A stretch of 6,083 bases of DNA from Pseudomonadota bacterium (GTDB lineage Bacteria > Pseudomonadota > Alphaproteobacteria > Caulobacterales > Caulobacteraceae), in contig JAEZIH010000144.1 in the NCBI GenBank assembly GCA_023416055.1, forward strand, positions 1 through 6,083. The letters are read 5' to 3'. The translations under genes and the position numbers were made by a program. The notes under the pieces were generated by a model that was given only the letters and a program-made list of their open reading frames with translations, did no database searches and was not told the DNA's origin. The stretch's first letter is position 1. The number at the start of each line of letters is the position of its first letter. Positions 1 through 4,538 of this stretch are shown piece by piece.

Positions 1-111
1 TCCGAACATACGGTGGGGGAGCACCTGAAGAACATCCGCAGGAAGCTGGGAACGAGCAACAACACCCACTCCACGGTCCGCGCCCTGCAGCTAGGTCTGC
101 TGCGCCTCTGA
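1..111 (+). CDS. LuxR-family HTH transcriptional regulator, C-terminal fragment
   Basis: This is the 3' end of a gene that begins before the window: 36 codons, then TGA at 109-111. The residues read SEHTVGEHLKNIRRKLG and end in ALQLGLLRL. That matches the second half of the LuxR/GerE DNA-binding domain: the recognition helix (TVGEHLKNIRRKLG) followed by the last, dimerising helix with the usual A-x-x-LGLL ending. In the family, this four-helix domain binds short dyad sites and sits behind a sensing domain (acyl-homoserine lactone, receiver or PAS). The sensing part is outside the window, so it could be a quorum-sensing LuxR, a NarL-type response regulator or an orphan regulator. The domain lies at the extreme C-terminus, as is normal. 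A dyad sequence at 114-135 begins two bases after the stop codon. Confidence 0.88.
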   Translation, partial: SEHTVGEHLKNIRRKLGTSNNTHSTVRALQLGLLRL

Positions 112-113
112 AA

Positions 114-135
114 CCATACCGGAAACCTGGTATGG
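114..135. promoter_or_regulatory. 22-bp dyad after the LuxR-type gene (possible operator)
   Basis: CCATACC at 114-120 is the exact reverse complement of GGTATGG at 129-135. The inner bases add one G-T and one G-C pair, so nine pairs surround a 4-nt centre (AAAC). There is no T-run after it, so it is a poor intrinsic terminator. Its size and symmetry resemble a 20-22 bp LuxR-type operator, and it lies directly between a LuxR-type gene and the next unit. No known consensus was matched. It also contains the upstream alternative ATG (132) of the next gene. A regulatory role is inference. Confidence 0.35.
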
Positions 136-203
136 CGAGGCAACCGCCTGCTCGGGCACACGTTGCGCCGTTCCACCCGACCCGGGAAGCAATCCAGGCG
201 TCC

Positions 204-425
204 ATGCGACTGAAGGCCACCTTCACCATCGAGCTCGAGGCCAGCGACTTCGTCGAAGCCGCCGTGCATCAGCGCGCGCTCGAGGAGAAGCTGGCGACCC
301 TGCGCGAAACCTTCCCGCGTTCGCAGCTCAAGATCGTCAACGGACGCGAGCCGCGCGCCGAACGGGCCGCCCCGCGTCCGATCAACCCGAATATCACCGG
401 CCGCCTGCACGCGTACAGCGACTAG
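204..425 (+). CDS. Uncharacterised small protein (73 aa), coupled to a MarR-like gene
   Basis: I do not recognise a named family. From ATG 204 the product is 73 residues. An N-terminal segment with beta-strand character (MRLKATFTIELEA) is followed by a charged amphipathic helix rich in Ala, Glu and Leu (about residues 12-36), a short strand (QLKIV), and a Pro/Arg-rich tail ending GRLHAYSD. There is no signal peptide, membrane segment or cysteine, so it is probably cytosolic. The same frame is open from ATG 132, which would give 97 residues. The extra 24 residues (many Pro, Arg and His) look unlike a structured domain, and ATG 132 lies inside the 114-135 dyad, so I prefer 204. Neither start has a strong ribosome site: AGG at 196-198 precedes 204, GGAA at 121-124 precedes 132. 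The stop is 4 nt before the next ATG, which suggests co-translation with the regulator. The gene looks real, but its function is unknown. Confidence 0.6.
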   Translation: MRLKATFTIELEASDFVEAAVHQRALEEKLATLRETFPRSQLKIVNGREPRAERAAPRPINPNITGRLHAYSD

Positions 426-429
426 ACGG

Positions 430-819
430 ATGGCGTTCGACCACATCAGCCAACCGCCCCAGACGCGCCGCCGCAACGCCCTTCTGGAAGCGCTGGAGCT
501 GTTCCGCGGCGCGGATCCCAACACCCGCCTCTCGACCGTGCTGGCCTTTCTGTACCTGTGCGAGAACGAGGGCTTCTGCGTCAGCGAGCTGGCCGCGGCC
601 GCGGACATGACCCTGGCCACGGCGTCGCGCGCGGCGCGCTCCCTGACCGCCCCGGACGCGCCAGGGGCCCTGCCTCCGGCCCTCGGCCTCGCCGAGGTGC
701 GGCCTCTGGGCAAGGTCCGCGCCCTCTATCTGACCGCCGCCGGCCGCGCCCTGCGGGACCGGCTGGATCAGACCATCGTTCATGCAACGACGATCGTGCA
801 GAAAGAATTGTCTGAGTAA
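430..819 (+). CDS. MarR-like winged helix-turn-helix transcriptional regulator
   Basis: This 129-residue protein has the size and layout of a compact MarR-type regulator. An N-terminal helix (about 13-26) precedes the wHTH core. Residues 34-48 (LSTVLAFLYLCENEG) form the first core helix. FCVSELAAAADMTLATASRAARSL (49-72) holds the positioning and recognition helices. Residues 85-101 (LGLAEVRPLGKVRALYL) fit the beta-hairpin wing, followed by T-A-A-G-R-A-L, the 'LT-x-x-G' start of the MarR dimerisation helix. The C-terminal helix runs to the end. MarR proteins act as dimers on palindromic operators, often near their own gene and often released by a small ligand; no ligand can be read from the sequence. 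The start is 4 nt after the small upstream gene, so the two probably share a transcript. Dyads at 822-887, just downstream, are candidate binding sites. Only a weak ribosome site (ACGG, 426-429) precedes the ATG, consistent with coupling. The protein could also be described generically as a wHTH DNA-binding protein. Confidence 0.8.
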   Translation: MAFDHISQPPQTRRRNALLEALELFRGADPNTRLSTVLAFLYLCENEGFCVSELAAAADMTLATASRAARSLTAPDAPGALPPALGLAEVRPLGKVRALYLTAAGRALRDRLDQTIVHATTIVQKELSE

Positions 820-821
820 TC

Positions 822-845
822 CTCGCTTGCAGCTCTGCAAACGAG
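822..845. promoter_or_regulatory. Inverted repeat after the MarR-like gene (operator or weak terminator)
   Basis: CTCGCTTGCAG at 822-832 faces CTGCAAACGAG at 835-845, with 10 of 11 positions complementary and 2 bases at the centre. The inner 14 bp (827-840, TTGCAG-CT-CTGCAA) are a perfect dyad. It starts two bases after the TAA stop. As RNA it would form a stable hairpin, but the bases after it (CAAGTTGTTG) are not a T-run, so intrinsic termination would be weak. It lies about 26 bp upstream of the receptor's -35 element, which also suits an operator. Confidence 0.4.
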
Positions 846-853
846 CAAGTTGT

Positions 854-866
854 TGCCATTGTGGCA
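854..866. promoter_or_regulatory. Short inverted repeat TGCCA-N3-TGGCA upstream of the receptor promoter
   Basis: This is a perfect 5-bp dyad with a 3-bp spacer, ending 4 bp before the -35 hexamer. Alone it could be chance. It is listed because it is the second of three dyads in 66 bp and occupies a typical activator/repressor position. Confidence 0.2.
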
Positions 867-870
867 CGCT

Positions 871-899
871 TTGACATTTCTGTGTCATTTGCCGCTAAC
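871..899 (+). promoter_or_regulatory. Promoter of the TonB-dependent receptor gene, with overlapping dyad
   Basis: TTGACA (871-876) is a perfect sigma-70 type -35 element. A 17-bp spacer leads to GCTAAC (894-899), which carries the GCTA core typical of alphaproteobacterial housekeeping promoters. Transcription would start near 906, leaving a leader of about 120 nt before the receptor's ATG at 1029. A perfect dyad, TGACA-N6-TGTCA (872-887), overlaps the -35 element and most of the spacer, so a bound protein there would be expected to block polymerase. The regulator is unknown; the adjacent MarR-like protein is a candidate by position only. Confidence 0.55.
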
Positions 900-1015
900 C
901 AGACTACTAAAGCAAGCAGCCCGGCGCTTATGGTCCGCGTTGCGTGAACATCCTTCATGTGGAGGCGCGACGGCTCGCGGCGCTCAGATGTCGGCGAGCT
1001 CGTACGTGTGTGTTT

Positions 1016-1021
1016 GGAGAG
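1016..1021 (+). promoter_or_regulatory. Ribosome binding site GGAGAG setting the receptor start at 1029
   Basis: GGAGAG lies 7 nt before ATG 1029. The in-frame upstream ATG at 957 has no comparable site. A start there would also place 24 charged residues ahead of the signal peptide. This decides the start in favour of 1029. Confidence 0.75.
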
Positions 1022-1028
1022 TATCCTT

Positions 1029-4000
1029 ATGAATAGAAGAAGTATCCGGGGCGGCCTGCTGGCCACCAGCGTCCTCGCGGGCGCCGCTGCGCTGGCCTCG
1101 CCGGTGCTGGCCCAGGACGCGCCGGTCACGACCCAGGACCAGATCTCCGAGATCGAGGAAGTGGTCGTCACCGGTTCGCGTATCCGTCGCGATCCGACCA
1201 ACTCGCCGACTCCGCTGATCCAGGTCAGCCGCGAGGATCTGCTGTCGACCGGTCAGACGACCGTCATCGACTACCTGGCCACCATCCCGGCCCTGTCGAA
1301 CTCGGTGGTTCCGTCGGACACCACGGGCTCGGGCCTGGGCGACGGCGGTCTGTCGCTGCCGAACCTGCGCTCGCTGGGCTCCAACCGCACCCTGACCCTC
1401 GTCGACGGCCGCCGTCACGTCGGCTCGAACGGCGGCTCGCTGGCCGTCGACATCGACACCGTCCCGCGCCTGCTGATCCGGAACATCGAGATCGTCACCG
1501 GCGGCGCCTCGTCGGTCTACGGCGCCGACGCCGTCTCGGGCGTCATCAACTTCGTGCTGCGCAAGGACTTCGAGGGTCTGGAGATCGACGCCAACTACGG
1601 CATGATCAACCAGAACGGCGAAGCCAACCGCCGCATCTCGGCCCTGCTGGGCCACAACTTCTTCGACGGCCGCCTGAACGCCTACGTTCACGGCGAGTAC
1701 GAGGAAGTCGACGAAGTCACCTCGCTGGACATCGACTGGCTGCGTAACGCTCCGGTCCGCATCGGCGTCGACGCCGACCCGACCAACGCCCAGAGCGACG
1801 GCATCCTCGACGCCCGCACCTACACCGGCGTGCGCCGCATCGACCTGCCGCGCTGGGGTCAGACCACCCTGGCCAACGTCTCGCGTCCCAGCCCGCTGAA
1901 CGACCCCGACGTCCCGTACGTCGACTGCTTCTCGGGCCTCGGCACCGCCGCCGGCTTCTCGTACAGCGCCAACTGCTTCGGCGTTCAGCCGGGCAAGACC
2001 TACTGGTATGACGGCCCGACCGCCCGCCTGGCCGATTTCGGCGAGCGCGTCGGCGAGACCGGCATCAACCGTCCGTACAACTTCGGCGGCGACGGCGAGA
2101 ACGTGGCCGAGTTCAGCACCGGCTCGCGCGTGCCGCGTTCGGAATCGGCTCGCTTCCAGACCGGCGTCACCTTCGAGGTCACCCCGGACATCGAGTTCTA
2201 CGCCGAAGCCAAGTACGTCACCGAAGACACCTTCGACCTGTCGCAGCCGACCTTCTACGACATCGACCTGGTCAACTCGTACGGCTCGCGCGAGGCGCCG
2301 CAACTGTACAGCGTCGCCAACTTCGACCTGCGCTGGAGCGACAACGCCTTCCTGCCGGACAACGTCAAGGATGCGATCCGCAACAACATGGTGACGCCGT
2401 ACTCGCGTCCGACGGCAGATTCGGCCGGCACGCCGCTGGCTCCGATCCTGCTGCAGAACGCGCGTCACAGCATGTTCGGCCCGGACCGGACGCAGGACAA
2501 CTCCCGTGAACTGACCCGCTATGTGCTCGGTCTGCGGGGCTCGCGCGACCAGGTCGGCTTCGTCCGCAACGTCGACTGGGATCTGGGCTACACCTACGGC
2601 CAGGTCGAGGTCGAGAACCGCGAACGCGGCACCGACAGCCTGCGGGTCGCCCTCGCGGCCGACTCGGTCTTCGACACGGCGGGCGCCGTCAACGGCACCC
2701 CGGGCGAGATCGTCTGCCGCGTGCAGCTGATGCAGGCCTTGGGCGCTCCGGACGCGGCCTTCGACACCTACGTCGGCGGCAACCTGCTCGACACGGCCTA
2801 CGGCCAGCAGTCGATCGACGAGTGCACCCCGCTGAACGTCTTCGGCAAGGGCAACCAGAGCGCTGAAGCCCTGGCCTACATCGACGCCGTCATCGCGGTC
2901 ACCGAGCGCAACGAGCAGGAGCAGGCCATCGCCTCCGTCTCGGGCGAGCTGTGGGACTTCTGGGGCGCCGGCTCGATCGGCCTGGCCCTCGGCGCCGAAT
3001 ATCGCCGTGAAGCCACCGAGGGCACCGGTCGCGACCGCGACACCGCCGGCCGTCCGCTGCTGTTCCTGAACACGGGTCCGGACTTCGCTCCGGTCGAGTA
3101 CACCAGCGAGGAAGTCTTCGCTGAACTGTCCGTGCCGCTGTTCCGCGACAGCTGGCTGGGCGAGTACGCCGAGCTGAGCGGTTCGTACCGCTACGCCGAC
3201 TACTCGACCGTCGGCAACGTCGACGTCTACGGTGTGAACCTGGTCTACCGTCCCGTTCGGGACATCGCCTTCAAGACCAGCTTCAACAGCTCGGTGCGGG
3301 TCCCGGACCTGGGTGAGAACTTCTCGCCCTTCAGCCAGACCTTCCTGAACAACATCACCGATCCGTGCGCCACGCTCGTGATCGCCGCTCAGGACGCTGA
3401 AACCCGCGCGAACCGCATCGCCAACTGCTCGGCGCTCGCCGCCGAACAAGGCCTGTCGTTCGACTTCGCCGGCGACACCGCCACCAACGCCGACGACTAC
3501 AACCCGGTCTACACCTCCGGCGTCGCCGGCGTGTCGGGCGGCAACCCGTTCCTCGCCCCCGAGGAATCGGAAAGCTTCACCTTCTCGACGGTCATCCAGC
3601 CGCGGTTCTTCCCGAACTTCTCGCTGGTCCTCGACTACTACGAGATCCAGATCGACAACGTCATCGCGGCGGTGTCGGCCCAGACCGCGGCCAACAACTG
3701 CGTCAGCGGCGCTTCGCTGAACTCGGCGGCCTGCGCCACCATCTTCCGCAACAATCCGGACATCCCGTTCGGCATTGGCGCGCCGGTGGGCGATCCGATC
3801 GGCGGCTTCATCGAAGGCTCGGTCAACTACGCCAAGCTGGAGACCCGTGGCCTGGACTTCACCGCCCGCTACCGGATGGATCTCGAAGAGACCTTCGGCC
3901 GCAACTGGGGTTCGCTGGACTACTCGCTGGGCGGCCTGTGGCTGATCGAGCAGAAGCAGTACCTGAACGCCGACGATGCGTCGGACTACGTGGAACTGGC

Positions 4001-4352
4001 CAGCAACCCGTACTACCCGCGCGTGCGGTTCACCTCGTCGCTGACGTGGGAGCCGAACGACATCTGGAGCGTGAACTGGACCGCCGACTGGCAGACGGCC
4101 CAGGACAGCCTTCGCATCCGCGACGCCCTGGTCAACAACGACCAGCGTCCGTACTCGGAGTTCAACACGGGCGACTTCACCCGTCACGACTTCACGGTGC
4201 GCTGGAACGTTCGCGACGACCTGTCGATGCGGGCGGGCGTGGTCAACGCCTTCGACGCCGAACAGGCGACCTACCTGGGAACGACGCTCTACTCGAACTT
4301 CGATCCCTACGGCCGTCGCTTCTTCATCGGCCTGAACTACCGCCCGTTCTAG
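1029..4352 (+). CDS. TonB-dependent outer-membrane receptor (1107 aa)
   Basis: This is an outer-membrane beta-barrel that imports a scarce nutrient (siderophore, vitamin, oligosaccharide or similar) using TonB-ExbB-ExbD energy. Residues 1-28 are a signal peptide (basic MNRRSIRGG, hydrophobic core, cleavage after VLA). EEVVVTGSRI (43-52) is the TonB-box region. The plug domain spans about 55-178. Its family motifs are a Leu-Arg-x-Leu...R-T-L-x-L-V-D-G-R-R stretch (113-129) and E-I-V-T-G-G-A-S-S-V-Y-G-A-D-A-V-S-G-V-I-N-F (154-175). The remainder is a roughly 930-residue barrel rich in alternating aromatic strands. It ends in GLNYRPF, whose last Phe is the C-terminal barrel-assembly signal. There is no N-terminal STN signalling domain and no sigma/anti-sigma pair beside it, so FecA-style transenvelope signalling is not indicated. 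At about 1100 residues it is longer than siderophore receptors of 700-800, implying large external loops. All eight cysteines fall in four close pairs (300/316, 563/599, 780/800, 891/902). The gene has its own promoter and terminator and is probably monocistronic. The substrate cannot be told from sequence. Confidence 0.95.
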   Translation: MNRRSIRGGLLATSVLAGAAALASPVLAQDAPVTTQDQISEIEEVVVTGSRIRRDPTNSPTPLIQVSREDLLSTGQTTVIDYLATIPALSNSVVPSDTTGSGLGDGGLSLPNLRSLGSNRTLTLVDGRRHVGSNGGSLAVDIDTVPRLLIRNIEIVTGGASSVYGADAVSGVINFVLRKDFEGLEIDANYGMINQNGEANRRISALLGHNFFDGRLNAYVHGEYEEVDEVTSLDIDWLRNAPVRIGVDADPTNAQSDGILDARTYTGVRRIDLPRWGQTTLANVSRPSPLNDPDVPYVDCFSGLGTAAGFSYSANCFGVQPGKTYWYDGPTARLADFGERVGETGINRPYNFGGDGENVAEFSTGSRVPRSESARFQTGVTFEVTPDIEFYAEAKYVTEDTFDLSQPTFYDIDLVNSYGSREAPQLYSVANFDLRWSDNAFLPDNVKDAIRNNMVTPYSRPTADSAGTPLAPILLQNARHSMFGPDRTQDNSRELTRYVLGLRGSRDQVGFVRNVDWDLGYTYGQVEVENRERGTDSLRVALAADSVFDTAGAVNGTPGEIVCRVQLMQALGAPDAAFDTYVGGNLLDTAYGQQSIDECTPLNVFGKGNQSAEALAYIDAVIAVTERNEQEQAIASVSGELWDFWGAGSIGLALGAEYRREATEGTGRDRDTAGRPLLFLNTGPDFAPVEYTSEEVFAELSVPLFRDSWLGEYAELSGSYRYADYSTVGNVDVYGVNLVYRPVRDIAFKTSFNSSVRVPDLGENFSPFSQTFLNNITDPCATLVIAAQDAETRANRIANCSALAAEQGLSFDFAGDTATNADDYNPVYTSGVAGVSGGNPFLAPEESESFTFSTVIQPRFFPNFSLVLDYYEIQIDNVIAAVSAQTAANNCVSGASLNSAACATIFRNNPDIPFGIGAPVGDPIGGFIEGSVNYAKLETRGLDFTARYRMDLEETFGRNWGSLDYSLGGLWLIEQKQYLNADDASDYVELASNPYYPRVRFTSSLTWEPNDIWSVNWTADWQTAQDSLRIRDALVNNDQRPYSEFNTGDFTRHDFTVRWNVRDDLSMRAGVVNAFDAEQATYLGTTLYSNFDPYGRRFFIGLNYRPF

Positions 4353-4378
4353 GACGGACGGTCTGAAGACCAGAGAGA

Positions 4379-4407
4379 GGGGCGGCCCGTCGGGCCGCCC
4401 CTTTTTT
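4379..4407 (+). terminator. Intrinsic (Rho-independent) terminator of the receptor gene
   Basis: GGGGCGGCCC (4379-4388) and GGGCCGCCCC (4392-4401) form a perfect 10-bp stem around GTC, followed directly by six T (4402-4407) and then CTT. The purine-rich AGAGAGA before the stem could extend pairing into the T-run. It begins 27 nt after the receptor's TAG and should insulate the next gene from read-through. Confidence 0.93.
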
Positions 4408-4424
4408 CTTGCCTCGCATCCCGT

Positions 4425-4446
4425 GGGGCGCTCCCCCCTGAGGGGG
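4425..4446. other. Overlapping, mutually exclusive GC hairpins in the intergenic spacer
   Basis: GGGG (4425-4428) can pair with CCCC (4433-4436) around CGCT, while CCCCC (4434-4438) can instead pair with GGGGG (4442-4446) around TGA. The two hairpins share bases and cannot form together. No T-run follows. If transcription starts near 4519 this element is not in the mRNA of the next gene. It could be a degenerate intergenic repeat or simply GC-rich noise; no function is assigned. Confidence 0.2.
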
Positions 4447-4484
4447 CCCTGTTCGGGCGGGACTCGTCTCCAGCGGGAACCGCC

Positions 4485-4512
4485 TTGTCCCAAGCGCAGC
4501 CATAACGATAGT
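4485..4512 (+). promoter_or_regulatory. Weak candidate promoter of the autotransporter-like gene
   Basis: TTGTCC (4485-4490) and GATAGT (4507-4512) are 16 bp apart and each match the sigma-70 consensus at four of six positions. They would start transcription near 4519, about 20 nt before the ATG. A promoter is needed here because the strong terminator at 4379-4407 should end the receptor transcript, but this match is only moderate. Confidence 0.3.
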
Positions 4513-4527
4513 TGCACCCGGGTTAGT

Positions 4528-4532
4528 GGGAG
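4528..4532 (+). promoter_or_regulatory. Ribosome binding site GGGAG for the start at 4539
   Basis: GGGAG lies 6 nt before ATG 4539. An in-frame TGA at 4533-4535 rules out any start further upstream in this frame. It therefore supports the full-length N-terminus despite its unusual length before the signal sequence. Confidence 0.65.
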
Positions 4533-4538
4533 TGAGGC

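Noticed and set aside
966..979. Short GC hairpin in the receptor leader (CGCGA-CGGC-TCGCG)
   Set aside because: A five-pair stem is expected by chance in GC-rich DNA. Nothing else in the leader matches a riboswitch or thermometer fold that I can recognise.
957..1028. Upstream ATG extending the receptor by 24 residues
   Set aside because: No ribosome site before 957. The extension is charged and would bury the signal peptide, whereas ATG 1029 has GGAGAG at 7 nt.
850..1032. 60-codon TTG-started ORF across the intergenic region
   Set aside because: Its start lies upstream of the predicted promoter (871-899), so most of it would not be in the receptor transcript, and it has no ribosome site or recognisable content. 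Only its last 14 codons (from ATG 988) merit a note.
394..1201. Minus-strand ORFs of 164 and 206 codons opposite the MarR-like gene and receptor start
   Set aside because: They are Arg/Gly/Ala-rich shadows overlapping well-supported + strand genes and a promoter, with no start signal or domain.
984..4517. 1177-codon open frame on the minus strand across the receptor gene
   Set aside because: It is in exact codon register with the sense gene, so its stops would require TTA, CTA or TCA sense codons, which this GC-rich gene avoids. The translation is Val/Arg/Asp-rich low-complexity with no domain, while the + strand has a complete receptor with signal peptide, promoter and terminator.
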